Positions 14,793 through 24,456 of a stretch of DNA of 36,290 bases are shown in pieces. Position numbers and translations under genes: made by a program. The DNA is taken from assembly GCA_013140775.1 (NCBI GenBank), contig JABFSA010000072.1, positions 1 through 36,290 of the forward strand, written 5' to 3'. The notes beneath the pieces are model-generated. The model was not told the origin of the DNA and searched no databases. It saw nothing but the letters and a program-made list of their open reading frames with translations. The number at the start of each line of letters is the position of its first letter. Within the stretch, counting starts at the first letter, position 1. Origin of the DNA: Acidobacteriota bacterium (lineage in GTDB: Bacteria; Acidobacteriota; Vicinamibacteria; Vicinamibacterales; UBA2999).

Positions 14793-17222
14793 ATGAGCGA
14801 TTACGAACAGCCGCCGGAAGTTGAAGAGACCCCCAGCGACGACCAGTCGGTGCCCCGCGAGCTTCCGATTCTTCCGCTGCGCGACACCGTGCTCTTCCCG
14901 AACTCATTTATGCCGCTCGCGGTGGCGCGGGAGAGTTCCGTCCGCCTCATCGACGAGGCCATCTCGGTCAGCAAGCTGATAGGCGTCTTCACCCAACGCG
15001 ACGCAGCCGTGGAAGAGCCTCAGCAAGACGACCTCTACACCGTCGGCATCGTCAGCCAGGTCCACAAGATGTTCAAGCTGCCGGACGGCAGCCTGCGACT
15101 CATCGTGCAGGGCCTCAGTCGCGTGCAGCTTGACGAGATTACCGAAACCCGGCCGTATCTGCGCGCGCGTGTCAGCCCGGCGCTCGAAGTCGTCGGCGAC
15201 GACGACAACCTCGAGATAGACGCGCTGATGCGCAACATCAGAACAAACTTCCAGCAGGTCGTGTCGCTGTCGCCGCTCCTGTCCGAGGATCTCCAGACTC
15301 TGGCAGCCGACGTGTCGGAGCCCGGGCGTCTGGCCGACTTTGTCGCGTCGAGTCTGACGACGATTGCAACGCCCGTGAAGCAGGCCGTACTCGAGGCGCT
15401 TGACGTGCGCGCGCGTATGGACGATCTCAATCGCATCTTGATCAAGGAGCTCGAGGTTCTGGAGCTCGGTTCCAAGATTCAGTCTCAGGTGCAGTCGGAA
15501 GTCGGCAAGAACCAGCGTGAGTACTTCCTTCGAGAGCAGCTGAAGGCGATTCAGAAGGAGCTTGGCGAAGGCGACGACCAGTCCAAGGACGTTGACGAGC
15601 TGCAGCAGAAGATCCAGGCGGCAGGCATGCCAGAGGCGGTGAAAAAGGAGGCCCTTCGTGAGCTCGACCGTCTCTCCAAGATGCCGAGCGCGGCTGCCGA
15701 GTCTACGGTCGCGCGGACGTACCTCGACTGGCTGGTTGCACTCCCCTGGCAGCTGCGCACGGAGGAAGTCATCGATCTGCACAAGACCAAGGATGTGCTC
15801 GACGCTGATCACAGCGGACTGGAAAAGGCCAAGGATCGGATCATCGAGTACCTGGCGGTGCGCAAGTTGAATCCACAAATGAAGGGCCCGATTCTCTGCT
15901 TCGTCGGGCCGCCGGGAGTCGGGAAGACGTCGCTCGCCCGGTCGATTGCGCAGTCGCTGGGTCGGAAGTTCGTCAGGGTCTCGCTGGGCGGGATGCGAGA
16001 TGAGGCGGAAATTCGTGGCCACCGCCGGACGTACATCGGCGCCTTGCCAGGACAGATCATTCAAGGCCTTCGTCGGGCCGAATCAAAGAACCCGGTCTTC
16101 ATCCTCGATGAGATCGATAAGCTCGGCTCCGACTTCCGCGGCGATCCGGCCTCGGCGCTTCTCGAGGTCCTGGACCCCGAACAGAACACGCTGTTCAGGG
16201 ATCACTACCTGGACGTGCCGTTCGATCTCTCCGAAGTGCTGTTCATCACCACAGCGAACGTGCTCGACCCGATTCCACCTGCGCTGCGCGACCGCATGGA
16301 AGTGCTCGAGGTCGCGGGCTACACGGAAGAGGAGAAGCTGGCCATCGCGCGGGACCACCTCCTCGCCAAGCAGGTGAAGAACCATGGGCTCACCCCGGAA
16401 CAGTTCGCGGTCACCGACGCCGCGCTGAGCACCCTGATACGCGGTTACACCCGAGAAGCGGGGGTCCGGAACCTCGAGCGTCAGATCGGTGCGCTCTGTC
16501 GAAAAGCCGCACGGCGTCGTGCGGAGGGCCATCTGGAGCCCATGATCGTGACACCAGACCTTGTGACTGAACTGCTTGGCGCACCGGTGTTCATCGACGA
16601 AGAGATGGCCGAGCGAACCCGGCAGCCAGGGGTGGCGATCGGTCTTGCCTGGACACCTGCCGGCGGCGACGTGCTGTTCATCGAGGCCTCACGCATGGCC
16701 GGTGCAGGCACGCTGACGCTGACCGGTCAGCTCGGCGATGTCATGAAGGAATCCGCCCGAGCCGCACTGGCCTGGTTCCGCGCGCATGCCGCAAACTACG
16801 GAGCGGACCCGGACTTCTTCAAGAAGGCCGAGATTCACCTGCACATTCCTTCGGGCGCGATTCCGAAAGACGGACCTTCTGCCGGAGTCACCATCGCGAC
16901 GGCGCTGGCGTCGGAACTGACGCGTCGCCCCGTGAGGGGCGACATCGCGATGACAGGCGAGATCACGCTCTCTGGTCGCGTGCTTCCTGTTGGTGGCGTG
17001 AAGGAAAAGGTTCTCGCGGCCCGACGAGCAGGCATTCGCGAGGTCATCCTGCCGAGGCAGAACGAGAAGAACATCAATGAAGATCTCACCGAAGAGGTTC
17101 GGCGGGATATGACCATCCACTTCGTCCAGAGCGTGGATGAAGTGCTGCTCCTGGCGCTTCAGGCGCCAAAAGCCGCGGTCGATCGCAAGGCAGGCCGTCG
17201 GCCGCAGCCGGGCGTTCAATAG
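14793..17222 (+). CDS. lon: ATP-dependent Lon protease
   Basis: A cytoplasmic AAA+ serine protease that removes damaged and regulatory proteins. The 809-residue protein has the N-terminal substrate domain (about 22-220, [21 protein letters not shown]), the AAA+ module with Walker [10 protein letters not shown] (372-380, Lys378), Walker B FILDEIDK (about 436-443) and sensor residues, and the C-terminal protease domain. The catalytic dyad is Ser696 in [10 protein letters not shown] and the Lys of GGVKEK (737-739). The C-terminus is a short Lys/Arg-rich tail. ATG 14793 follows a terminator by 13 bases and has no Shine-Dalgarno sequence; the next candidate, GTG 14850, would remove 19 poorly conserved residues. 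It converges on the Nudix gene. Confidence 0.96.
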   Translation: MSDYEQPPEVEETPSDDQSVPRELPILPLRDTVLFPNSFMPLAVARESSVRLIDEAISVSKLIGVFTQRDAAVEEPQQDDLYTVGIVSQVHKMFKLPDGSLRLIVQGLSRVQLDEITETRPYLRARVSPALEVVGDDDNLEIDALMRNIRTNFQQVVSLSPLLSEDLQTLAADVSEPGRLADFVASSLTTIATPVKQAVLEALDVRARMDDLNRILIKELEVLELGSKIQSQVQSEVGKNQREYFLREQLKAIQKELGEGDDQSKDVDELQQKIQAAGMPEAVKKEALRELDRLSKMPSAAAESTVARTYLDWLVALPWQLRTEEVIDLHKTKDVLDADHSGLEKAKDRIIEYLAVRKLNPQMKGPILCFVGPPGVGKTSLARSIAQSLGRKFVRVSLGGMRDEAEIRGHRRTYIGALPGQIIQGLRRAESKNPVFILDEIDKLGSDFRGDPASALLEVLDPEQNTLFRDHYLDVPFDLSEVLFITTANVLDPIPPALRDRMEVLEVAGYTEEEKLAIARDHLLAKQVKNHGLTPEQFAVTDAALSTLIRGYTREAGVRNLERQIGALCRKAARRRAEGHLEPMIVTPDLVTELLGAPVFIDEEMAERTRQPGVAIGLAWTPAGGDVLFIEASRMAGAGTLTLTGQLGDVMKESARAALAWFRAHAANYGADPDFFKKAEIHLHIPSGAIPKDGPSAGVTIATALASELTRRPVRGDIAMTGEITLSGRVLPVGGVKEKVLAARRAGIREVILPRQNEKNINEDLTEEVRRDMTIHFVQSVDEVLLLALQAPKAAVDRKAGRRPQPGVQ

Positions 17223-17233
17223 TCGCGTTCGCG

Positions 17234-17791
17234 CTAGCGCGCTGGCTCGGCGAGCGGTAACAACGCGAGGCCGGCGATCGTCTTGAGATCGATGATCGTC
17301 CCCGCGGCGATCATTCTGCGGATCTCTTCCACCGAGAACGCCTTCGATTCGATGTCTTCGTCCTCGTCCTGACGGGCAGCCGGATCGTCCTTTGTGGGCT
17401 CACGCAACCCGGTGGCGAGGTAGAAGTGCATTTCCTCGTCACAGTAGCCCGGCGTCGGGAAAAACCCGCCAAGATGCCGAATCGTGGCGGGAATGAGTCC
17501 GATCTCCTCCTGACACTCCCGGGAAGCAGCCGCTTCTGGATCCTCGCCTGGCTTGAGGCTTCCAGCCGGTAGTTCCCACGCAAAACGTCCGATGGCAGGC
17601 CGATACTGACGAACGAGCACGACGGTACCGCTGGCCATCACTGGAATCAGGACAGCCGAGCCCGGATGTCTCACGATCTCGGCCTCCAGCCGTTCACCCT
17701 TGGGCAGGGTGATCGATTCCACGTTGACGGTGAAGATCCGTCCCTCGAAGACCTTTCGGATCTGGCTCGGAACAACAGGCCTGCTACTCAT
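17234..17791 (-). CDS. Nudix hydrolase, ADP-ribose pyrophosphatase type
   Basis: A 185-residue cytoplasmic hydrolase that probably splits ADP-ribose or related nucleoside diphosphate sugars. The Nudix box is complete: Gly77-x5-Glu83-x7-Arg91-Glu92-Cys93-x-Glu95-Glu96-x-Gly98. The N-terminal strands (RKVFEGRIFTVNVESITLP) and VVLVRQYRPAIGRFAWELPAG match the ADP-ribose pyrophosphatase subgroup. ATG 17791 overlaps the end of the rluD-like gene by eight bases, making it the last gene of the ileS-lspA-lgt-rluD operon. Specificity for ADP-ribose is from family resemblance only. Confidence 0.92.
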   Translation of the reverse strand: MSSRPVVPSQIRKVFEGRIFTVNVESITLPKGERLEAEIVRHPGSAVLIPVMASGTVVLVRQYRPAIGRFAWELPAGSLKPGEDPEAAASRECQEEIGLIPATIRHLGGFFPTPGYCDEEMHFYLATGLREPTKDDPAARQDEDEDIESKAFSVEEIRRMIAAGTIIDLKTIAGLALLPLAEPAR

Positions 17792-18731
17792 CGGTTTTCC
17801 ATCCTGGCAGGCCCTCGAGTACCTGCATCAGATCGTCTGGCAGCGGCGAGGTGAACTCCATGCGACGCTGATCTCGCGGGTGCGTGAACGCAAGCCGTTC
17901 GGCATGAAGGAACGGCCGCTCGAGGCGCTGAAGGGCGCGCAGATCCCCTGGGATGCGACGCCGGACGCCGCCATACACCGCATCACCCACGATGGGATGT
18001 CCGATGGCGCTGAGGTGTACGCGGATCTGGTGCGTCCGGCCCGTATGAATTGCCACCTGACAGAGCGTGACGCCCGACAGGTGATGGGCTCGGGTAATTC
18101 GCGTGACCGCGCTTCGAGCGTGCTTGGCGCGAGCCGACATTTTCTGGCGGTTCACCGGATCGCGCCCTATGGCCGCATCGATTCGTCGTCCTGCCTGCAC
18201 GACACCCCAGACGAGGGCGACGTACTCCTTCTCGACTTCGCGATCCTGAAATTGCCGCGACAGCTCCTGATGGGCCGCGTCGTTCTTGGCGATCACCATG
18301 ACACCTGACGTGCCGCGGTCCAGGCGATGCACGATCCCGGGGCGGGCCTCGCCCCCGATGCCGCTGAGATCCGTCATGTGGTGGAGGAGCGCGTTGACGA
18401 GCGTCCCTGACGCGTGGCCGGCACCTGGATGGACGACGAGACCGGCCGGTTTATTGACGACCGCGAGGTCGGTGTCCTGATAGAGGACGTCCAGGGGGAG
18501 GGCTTCACCCGACACCGTTGAGGGCGCCACGTCAGGCACATCAACGGAGACGTGGTCTCCCTCGCGCATGGACAGATTCGGTCGGGCCTCGCGGCCGGCG
18601 ATGCTGATGCGTCCGTCTTCGATGAGCTTCTGGACGAAGGACCGCGATCGTCCCTCGAGTACCGAGACAAGGAAGCGGTCCAGCCGCTGCCCGCTGAAGT
18701 CCGACGGGACGTTGAACTCGACTGCGGGCAC
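17784..18731 (-). CDS. RluA/RluD family pseudouridine synthase
   Basis: Converts uridines in RNA, for RluD those in helix 69 of 23S rRNA, to pseudouridine. The 315-residue protein has an N-terminal S4 RNA-binding domain (about 14-70, RLDRFLVSVLEGRSRSFVQK) and the catalytic domain with VVNKPAGLVVHPGAGH and GIVHRLDRGTSGVMV, where Asp138 is the nucleophile. GRTHQIRVHLSAIGHPIVGD is the other family signature. Length and S4 domain favour RluD over RluA. It starts at ATG 18731, three bases after the lgt stop codon, and overlaps the Nudix gene. Confidence 0.93.
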   Translation of the reverse strand: MPAVEFNVPSDFSGQRLDRFLVSVLEGRSRSFVQKLIEDGRISIAGREARPNLSMREGDHVSVDVPDVAPSTVSGEALPLDVLYQDTDLAVVNKPAGLVVHPGAGHASGTLVNALLHHMTDLSGIGGEARPGIVHRLDRGTSGVMVIAKNDAAHQELSRQFQDREVEKEYVALVWGVVQAGRRIDAAIGRDPVNRQKMSARAKHARSAVTRITRAHHLSGVTLCQVAIHTGRTHQIRVHLSAIGHPIVGDAVYGGVRRRIPGDLRALQRLERPFLHAERLAFTHPRDQRRMEFTSPLPDDLMQVLEGLPGWKTDE

Positions 18732-18734
18732 GGC

Positions 18735-19547
18735 CTACGCGGCGATCTTCCGCTCGCGCCGTGTCTGCTGAGGGGTCGTCGGTGCCGTCTTCGCCAGCCA
18801 GATCAACATGACGAGACTCAAAGGCGCAAGCACCAGCGAGATGACCTGTGACGTCGAGAATCCGAACATCTCTCCCCGTGGATCGCCGCGATAGATCTCG
18901 ACGACGAATCGGGAGACTGCGTAGAGAAACATGTAGGCCCAGAACGTACGGCCGACGAACGGTTTTCCGCGGCGTTCCGTTGTTAGAAGAAGTATCAGGA
19001 TGAGGAGTTCAGCCCCCGCCTCGTACACCTGAGTCGGATGCAGCGGGATTCCCAGTGGCGTCCCGACGTTGGCGGCCGCGAGAGGGTTGGTGAAGGTGAT
19101 CGCCCATGGAACGTCGGTGGGCGTCCCGTAGCAGCAGCCGGCCGCCAGACATCCGAGTCGACCCGTGACGTGACCGAGGGCGATGCCCGGAGCGAAGACG
19201 TCGCAAGTGGTCCAGAACGGGAGGCGATGACGCGCGATATACCAGAAGGCCACCACGACAGCCAGGATCAAGCCGCCATAGAAGACCCCTCCCGATCGCG
19301 CCAACGACAAGAGGTCTCCAGGCGAGGTGCTGAACTGATCGAAATCCACGACCAGAAGCAGCAGCTTGGCGCCGATCAGGGCGGCGATGATGATGTAGAT
19401 GCCAAGGTCGAGTACGCGGTTCGCATCGAGTCCCCAGCGCCTCGCCCGTTGCATAGCCAGCCACAGGCCGAGCAGATAGGAGGCGGCGAGCAGAACGCCG
19501 TAGGTGTAGATCGTGACGGGTCCGATACTAAACAGCTCTGGATACAC
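18735..19547 (-). CDS. lgt: Prolipoprotein diacylglyceryl transferase
   Basis: Transfers diacylglycerol from phosphatidylglycerol to the lipobox Cys of prolipoproteins, the first lipoprotein maturation step, in the inner membrane. The 270-residue protein has about seven membrane segments. It carries the Lgt signature HVTGRLGCLAAGCCYGTPTD (Arg130), plus LHPTQVYEAG and VEIYRGDPRG near the C-terminus. The Cys-rich form of the signature differs from the E. coli GRIGNF form but is found in this part of the family. ATG 19547 lies inside the 3' end of lspA (20-base overlap), so the two maturation enzymes are translated together. Confidence 0.94.
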   Translation of the reverse strand: MYPELFSIGPVTIYTYGVLLAASYLLGLWLAMQRARRWGLDANRVLDLGIYIIIAALIGAKLLLLVVDFDQFSTSPGDLLSLARSGGVFYGGLILAVVVAFWYIARHRLPFWTTCDVFAPGIALGHVTGRLGCLAAGCCYGTPTDVPWAITFTNPLAAANVGTPLGIPLHPTQVYEAGAELLILILLLTTERRGKPFVGRTFWAYMFLYAVSRFVVEIYRGDPRGEMFGFSTSQVISLVLAPLSLVMLIWLAKTAPTTPQQTRRERKIAA

Positions 19548-20031
19548 CGTTCATCCTGATGTTCAAAAGGTCGAGAATCATGAAGGCCACCCCGACGGTA
19601 ATTGCGGCATCCGCCACGTTGAACGCCCAGAAGTGCCAGTCTCCCCAGTACACGTCCACGAAGTCCACGACGTAGCCGGCGCTGATGCGATCGATCAGGT
19701 TGCCGGCGGCTCCACCAACGATGAGCGCGAGACCGAACCGCGCGAACCGCTGGTCCGGGGGAAGCCTCGTGGCATACAGAGCAAGCATCGAAAGCGCAAC
19801 CGCGGCCACGGTCGAGAGCACAGCGGTTTTGAAGGGAAAATCCACCGTGTTCATCAAGCCGAAGGCAGCTCCGTAATTGTGCACCCTCGTCAGATTGAAA
19901 AAGCCAGGAATTACTTCCAGGCTTTCGTGTAAATCGAACGCCCCTCTCACGAGCGCCTTGGCTACCTGGTCGAGCACCACGATGACCGCAGCGACCAGCA
20001 ACTCCAGCTGCTTCCACCCGGACGAAGACAT
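19528..20031 (-). CDS. lspA: Lipoprotein signal peptidase (signal peptidase II)
   Basis: Removes the signal peptide of diacylated prolipoproteins in the inner membrane. The 167-residue protein has four membrane helices and the catalytic aspartates Asp114 in GGAAGNLIDR and Asp141 in FNVADAAI; the NYGAAFG motif (about 52-58) is also present. I start it at ATG 20031, whose A is shared with the ileS stop codon (TGATG), a strong sign of translational coupling. An upstream TTG at 20034 would add one residue. ileS next to lspA is a widespread arrangement. Confidence 0.95.
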   Translation of the reverse strand: MSSSGWKQLELLVAAVIVVLDQVAKALVRGAFDLHESLEVIPGFFNLTRVHNYGAAFGLMNTVDFPFKTAVLSTVAAVALSMLALYATRLPPDQRFARFGLALIVGGAAGNLIDRISAGYVVDFVDVYWGDWHFWAFNVADAAITVGVAFMILDLLNIRMNGVSRAV

Positions 20032-22841
20032 CAACGGCTCACGGGCTCAGCCAGTGCTTCGACGCAGCGATCGCAGATGCCGGCCCAATCTGGCTCGGTC
20101 CGCACTGCTGACACATATCGCCAGCAGCGTTCGCACTTGACTCCCTCGGCCTTGCGGACACGGATGTTCAGTGCCACCCCGGCGTCTGACGCATTTCCTG
20201 CACCGGCTCCAGAAGGCCCAACGGTCACGTCGGACACGCCAAAGAGCGTCGGCAGGTACTCCTGATGCGCGGCGAGACACTCGAACGCGCGCGGGTCGAA
20301 GGCCAGCTCGACGCGTGCGGACAGGTTCGAGCTGATCGTCTTCGCCTGTCGCTCGGTCTCGAGCTTCGCGTTGACCTCGTCCCGGACCGATCGGAGCTCT
20401 TTCCACTGGGCCAGCAACCCCTCGTCCTTCCACGACGCCAGGGCCGACGGGAAGAGGGCCAGGTGAACGGACGGCTCCTGCGGCTTTCCGGGAAGGTTGC
20501 GCCAGACCTCCTCCGTCGTGAACGGAAGGATGGGTGCGAGCAGGCGCGCGAGCCCATCGACGATGAGGAACATCGCGGTCTGGCCTGAACGCCGTGCTTC
20601 GGACTGGGCGCCGAAGGTGTACATGCGGTCTTTGGTGACGTCCACGTAGAAAGCGCTCAGGTCAACCGTGATGAAGGTGTTGGCTTCTTGGAAGATCGCC
20701 TGGTAGTCGTATCGCTCGTACGCCGCGACAATCTTTTCCACGACGACGGCGAAGCGAGCCATCGCCCATCGATCGATCTCGAGCATCTTCTGTCGAGGCA
20801 CGGCGTGGGCTTCCGGATCGAACTCGGAAAGGTTCCCGAGCAGTACGCGCAGGACGTTGCGGAACTTTCGGTAGGCTTCGACGACACGCGCGAGGATCTC
20901 GGGCCCGAGCCTTACTTCCTCGCCGTAGTCCACCATCGACACCCACAACCGCAGGATCTCGGCGCCGCTCTGCTTGATGACGTCCTGCGGGACGACCGTG
21001 TTGCCGAGCGACTTGGACATCTTGCGTCCGTGCTCATCGACCACGAAGCCGTGGGTCAGAACCTGTCTGAACGGCGCGGCCCCACGCGTGCCAATGCCGA
21101 TGAGCAGCGAGCTGTGGAACCACCCGCGATGCTGATCGCTGCCTTCCAGGTACATGTCAGCCGGCCAGCTCAGGTTGGGGTCGGCGGGTATCACCGCTTC
21201 GTGACTCGAACCGGAGTCGAACCAGACGTCGAGGATGTTGGTGTCGCGCTCGAATGTCTTGCCGCCGCAGCTGGGGCAGGCAAGACCGGCGGGCACGAAC
21301 TCCTCGAGGGGCCGTTCGTACCAGGCATCAGCACCGTGTACGTCAAAGATCGCTGCGGCCCGCTCGGTCAGCTCAGCCGTCAGCAGGGGTGTCAGGCAGC
21401 TGGTGCAGTTCAGCGCGGGGATTGGAACGCCCCAGGATCGCTGCCGCGAGATACACCAGTCGGGCCTGAACGCCACCATGTTGTGGATACGCTCGCGTCC
21501 CCACGAGGGGATCCACCGGACCCGGTCGATGGCCTCGAGTGCGTCCTGACGCAGGTTTCCCGAGTCCATCGAGATGAACCATTGAGAGGTTGCGACGAAG
21601 ATCACCGGGTTCTGGCAGCGCCAGCAGTGCGGGTACGAGTGCTCGAAGTCCTGCCGATGCCAGAGCCGGCCCCGATCACGCAGGGCGGCCTCGATGAGCG
21701 GATTGGCATCGAACACCCGTTGTCCGCCAAAGAGCTCAACGGTATCGAGGAACCGGCCGCCAGCGTCCACAGGCGCATAGACCTCGAGCCCGTACTTCAC
21801 GCCGGTCAGAAAGTCATCAGCGCCATGCCCGGGCGCGGTGTGCACGACGCCCGTTCCCTGCTCGAGTGTGACGTAGTCGCCAAGCACGCCCAATGAATCG
21901 CGGTCGTAGAGCGGATGCCGGAACGCAAGGCGATCCATCGTCGCGCCGGGGAATGTCGCAATCGGTTCACCAAAAGCTCGACCGGTCACGGTGCTCACGC
22001 GCTCTGCCAGAGCCTGGGCGACGATGACGTGCGTGTCGCCAACGGCGTACGCGCCGTAGATGGTTTCTGGATGAAACGCGACGGCGAGATTCGAAGGAAT
22101 CGTCCAGGGCGTGGTGGTCCAGATCAGTGTCGAGACGGCTTTGCCCGCCAGCTCGGGTACTCGACGCGCGATCTCAGCGGCAGATGCCGGGGCGAGGGGA
22201 AATTCGACGTAGACCGAGGGCGACGTGTGCGACTCGTACTCGACTTCCGCCTCTGCCAGTGCGGTGCGGCAGTGGATGCACCAGTGAACCGGCTTCTTGC
22301 CCTTGTAGACCATCCCCTTCTCGACGAATTTGCCGAGCGCGCGGACGATGGCGGCCTGGTAGCCGTAGTTCATCGTGAGATAGGGATTCGACCACACGCC
22401 GGCCACGCCGAGGCGCTCGAACTCTTCACGCTGGATCTGGACGTACTCGCCCGCGTACTTCCGGCACGCACGACGGAAATCCGCGACGCTCATGTCGCGT
22501 TTCTTCGATCCGAGCTCACGATCGACCTTGAGCTCGATGGGCAGACCATGGCAGTCCCAACCGGGCACATACGGTGCATCGAACCCGGCCATCGTGCGAG
22601 AACGCACGATGATGTCCTTCAGGATCTTGTTGAGCGCGTGCCCGATATGGATGTGTCCGTTGGCGTACGGCGGACCATCGTGCAGGACGAATTTCGGCTG
22701 GCCGGCGCGGCGCTTTCGAATCTCTCCGTAGAGGTCCATGTCCCGCCATCGCGCGAGCCACTCAGGCTCCGCGGATTGCAGGTTGGCTTTCATCGAGAAA
22801 CCCGTGCGCGGCAGGTTGACCGTGTTCTTCCACTCGGGCAT
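20031..22841 (-). CDS. ileS: Isoleucyl-tRNA synthetase
   Basis: Charges tRNA-Ile with isoleucine. The 936-residue class I synthetase has the HIGH motif (GHIHIGHALNK, about 62-72), the editing domain (about 200-400, with TLIWTTTPWTIPSN) and the KMSKS loop (607-611). The WFHSSLLIGIGTRG region and the C-terminal zinc site with Cys903/906 and Cys923/926 are also present. The bacterial zinc-tailed form matches family length. ATG 22841 has no good Shine-Dalgarno sequence; a -10-like TAGAAT ends ten bases upstream, so the message probably has a very short leader. It is first of the operon with lspA, lgt, rluD and the Nudix gene. Confidence 0.96.
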   Translation of the reverse strand: MPEWKNTVNLPRTGFSMKANLQSAEPEWLARWRDMDLYGEIRKRRAGQPKFVLHDGPPYANGHIHIGHALNKILKDIIVRSRTMAGFDAPYVPGWDCHGLPIELKVDRELGSKKRDMSVADFRRACRKYAGEYVQIQREEFERLGVAGVWSNPYLTMNYGYQAAIVRALGKFVEKGMVYKGKKPVHWCIHCRTALAEAEVEYESHTSPSVYVEFPLAPASAAEIARRVPELAGKAVSTLIWTTTPWTIPSNLAVAFHPETIYGAYAVGDTHVIVAQALAERVSTVTGRAFGEPIATFPGATMDRLAFRHPLYDRDSLGVLGDYVTLEQGTGVVHTAPGHGADDFLTGVKYGLEVYAPVDAGGRFLDTVELFGGQRVFDANPLIEAALRDRGRLWHRQDFEHSYPHCWRCQNPVIFVATSQWFISMDSGNLRQDALEAIDRVRWIPSWGRERIHNMVAFRPDWCISRQRSWGVPIPALNCTSCLTPLLTAELTERAAAIFDVHGADAWYERPLEEFVPAGLACPSCGGKTFERDTNILDVWFDSGSSHEAVIPADPNLSWPADMYLEGSDQHRGWFHSSLLIGIGTRGAAPFRQVLTHGFVVDEHGRKMSKSLGNTVVPQDVIKQSGAEILRLWVSMVDYGEEVRLGPEILARVVEAYRKFRNVLRVLLGNLSEFDPEAHAVPRQKMLEIDRWAMARFAVVVEKIVAAYERYDYQAIFQEANTFITVDLSAFYVDVTKDRMYTFGAQSEARRSGQTAMFLIVDGLARLLAPILPFTTEEVWRNLPGKPQEPSVHLALFPSALASWKDEGLLAQWKELRSVRDEVNAKLETERQAKTISSNLSARVELAFDPRAFECLAAHQEYLPTLFGVSDVTVGPSGAGAGNASDAGVALNIRVRKAEGVKCERCWRYVSAVRTEPDWAGICDRCVEALAEPVSR

Positions 22842-22851
22842 GTGTCACTAG

Positions 22852-22861
22852 ATTCTATAAT
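22852..22861. promoter_or_regulatory. Overlapping divergent -10 boxes between ileS and the HAD gene
   Basis: On the plus strand TATAAT (22856-22861) is a perfect -10 for the HAD gene, with a leader of about 40 bases. On the minus strand TAGAAT (22857-22852) is one mismatch from consensus and would give ileS a leader of only about four bases. The -35 positions on both sides are weak. Confidence 0.5.
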
Positions 22862-22906
22862 GCCCGTCATGACGACCGGCCTTCGCTCCTGTCCGGACGT
22901 TCCACA

Positions 22907-23608
22907 GTGACTCGTCTTCCCGTCAAAGCCGTGTTCTTCGACGTGGACTTCACCCTGATCTATCCAGGACCGATGTTTCAGGGTGTCGGGTACCACCAGT
23001 TCTGCACGCGCTACGGAATCGGTGTCGAGATCGATCGTTTTGCCGACGCGGTTCGTGCGGCAGCTTCCATCCTCAACGACGAGCACGATCAGGTGTACGA
23101 CCCGGCGCTTTTCGTGCGGTATACGCGGCGGATCATCGAGGGCATGGGCGGCGAGGGACACATGCTCGATGCCTGCGCGGAAGAGATCTATGCCGAGTGG
23201 GCGGCCTGCCATCACTTCGTGCTGTACGACGATGTGTCGGCGGTGCTCAAGGAACTCGCGTCACGCGGAATACGCGTGGGGCTGATCTCCAATTCCCACC
23301 GCAGCCTTGACTCGTTTCAGGCTCATTTCGAGCTCGACGGACTGATCGCCGGTGCGCTCTCGTCATCCGATCACGGCTTCCTGAAGCCGCACCCGAGCAT
23401 CTTTGAATCGGCGCTCGAGTTGCTCGGCGTCAGCGCAGCAGAGTCGGTGATGGTCGGTGACAGCCTGTTGCACGACATCGAAGGCGCGCGCAGGGTCGGC
23501 ATGCGCGGCGTCCTGATTCAGCGGTCACCTCAGACCCTCAGCGGCGATCTGGCTGGCGGAGTGCCAGTGATTCGTGAGCTGTCAGAGTTGCCTCCGCTGC
23601 TCGTGTGA
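22907..23608 (+). CDS. HAD superfamily hydrolase (subfamily IA-like)
   Basis: A 233-residue haloacid-dehalogenase-type phosphatase. Motif I is VFFDVDFTLIYPG with nucleophile Asp12 and acid/base Asp14; Phe replaces the usual Gly after the second Asp (DxDGT becomes DVDFT). Motif II is GLISNSH, motif III KPHPSIF with the Lys, and motif IV VMVGDSLLHDIEGARRVGM. The helical cap between residues ~20 and 110 fits subfamily I. Substrate is unknown. It starts with GTG 22907 without a clear ribosome binding site, and a perfect TATAAT lies 46 bases upstream. It is divergent from ileS and converges on coaX. Confidence 0.88.
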   Translation: MTRLPVKAVFFDVDFTLIYPGPMFQGVGYHQFCTRYGIGVEIDRFADAVRAAASILNDEHDQVYDPALFVRYTRRIIEGMGGEGHMLDACAEEIYAEWAACHHFVLYDDVSAVLKELASRGIRVGLISNSHRSLDSFQAHFELDGLIAGALSSSDHGFLKPHPSIFESALELLGVSAAESVMVGDSLLHDIEGARRVGMRGVLIQRSPQTLSGDLAGGVPVIRELSELPPLLV

Positions 23609-23638
23609 CCGGCGCGTCTCGCGCACCCGATTGAGGAC

Positions 23639-24454
23639 TCAGTTCGGCTCATCGACGGGGGCGCCAGTCCATGGACCACTTCCATCAGGGTTGAGATGGA
23701 GGGCCCGTTCGAGGCCAATCAGGATCAGATCCGGTAACGTGGCGTCGAACAGCCGGTCGCGTTCAAAGAGACGCGAAAAGCCGCCCGTCCCAATCACCGA
23801 GACCGATTCGTTTGGAAACGCCTGGCTGCGGATCTCGCGCGTGAGCTCCTTCACGATCGCGCGGTTCCCGTAGTAGAGGCCGGACTGGATGCATTCAACG
23901 GTCGATCGGCCGATGAGCTCCGCCGGCGGCACGATTTCAACCGTGGGCAATCGCGCGGTGTTCTTCTCGAGCGATTCCATCCCGATCCGCACCCCTGGCA
24001 GGATGATCCCACCCAGGTACGTGCGATTCGCCTTGATGACATCGAACGTCGTCGCGGTTCCAAGGTCCACGATGATCAGGTTCTGGTCCGGAAAAAGGTG
24101 CAAGCCTCCGATGGCATTGGCGATGCGATCCGGGCCCACTTCCAACGGATTGCGATAGCCAATCTTCAGTCCGGTCTTCGTTCCAGCTTGAAGAATGAAT
24201 GGATCGATCTGAAAGTATTTGCGGCAGCAGCTTCGCAGCGAATAGATGAGCTCTGGAACCACAGAGCAAATCGCAATCTGCTCGACGGCCGCCGGATCGC
24301 GACCGTGTTCGCGAAGAACGTCGCGCAGGAACAACCCGAGCTCGTCGGACGACGTCGAGGGCCTCGATGACTTTCTGAATCGGAGTGCCAGACCCTGTTC
24401 TTCGAAGACGCCGCCGAAGATGTCGCCGTTGCCGACGTCGAGAGTGAGGTGCAT
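23639..24454 (-). CDS. coaX: Type III pantothenate kinase
   Basis: Phosphorylates pantothenate, the first step of CoA synthesis, using ATP; type III enzymes need a monovalent cation and are not inhibited by CoA. The 271-residue protein has the ASKHA-type phosphate motif LTLDVGNGDIFGGVF, RNPLEVGPDRIANAIGG, the adenosine/catalytic motif IIVDLGTATTFDVI and GGIILPGVRIGMESL. It starts at ATG 24454, two bases after the panC stop codon. With panB and panC directly upstream it completes the route from ketoisovalerate to 4'-phosphopantothenate apart from panE and panD, which are not in the window. Confidence 0.94.
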   Translation of the reverse strand: MHLTLDVGNGDIFGGVFEEQGLALRFRKSSRPSTSSDELGLFLRDVLREHGRDPAAVEQIAICSVVPELIYSLRSCCRKYFQIDPFILQAGTKTGLKIGYRNPLEVGPDRIANAIGGLHLFPDQNLIIVDLGTATTFDVIKANRTYLGGIILPGVRIGMESLEKNTARLPTVEIVPPAELIGRSTVECIQSGLYYGNRAIVKELTREIRSQAFPNESVSVIGTGGFSRLFERDRLFDATLPDLILIGLERALHLNPDGSGPWTGAPVDEPN

Positions 24455-24456
24455 GT

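Noticed and set aside
14904..16064. 386-codon minus-strand frame
   Set aside because: Shadow of lon; composition is Arg/Leu/Asp-rich with no recognisable fold.
17230..17241. Palindrome CGCGCTAGCGCG between lon and the Nudix gene
   Set aside because: No T-run on either side and it overlaps the Nudix 3' end, so it is not called a terminator.
20688..22910. Two long plus-strand frames (402 and 331 codons)
   Set aside because: Both are antisense shadows of ileS.
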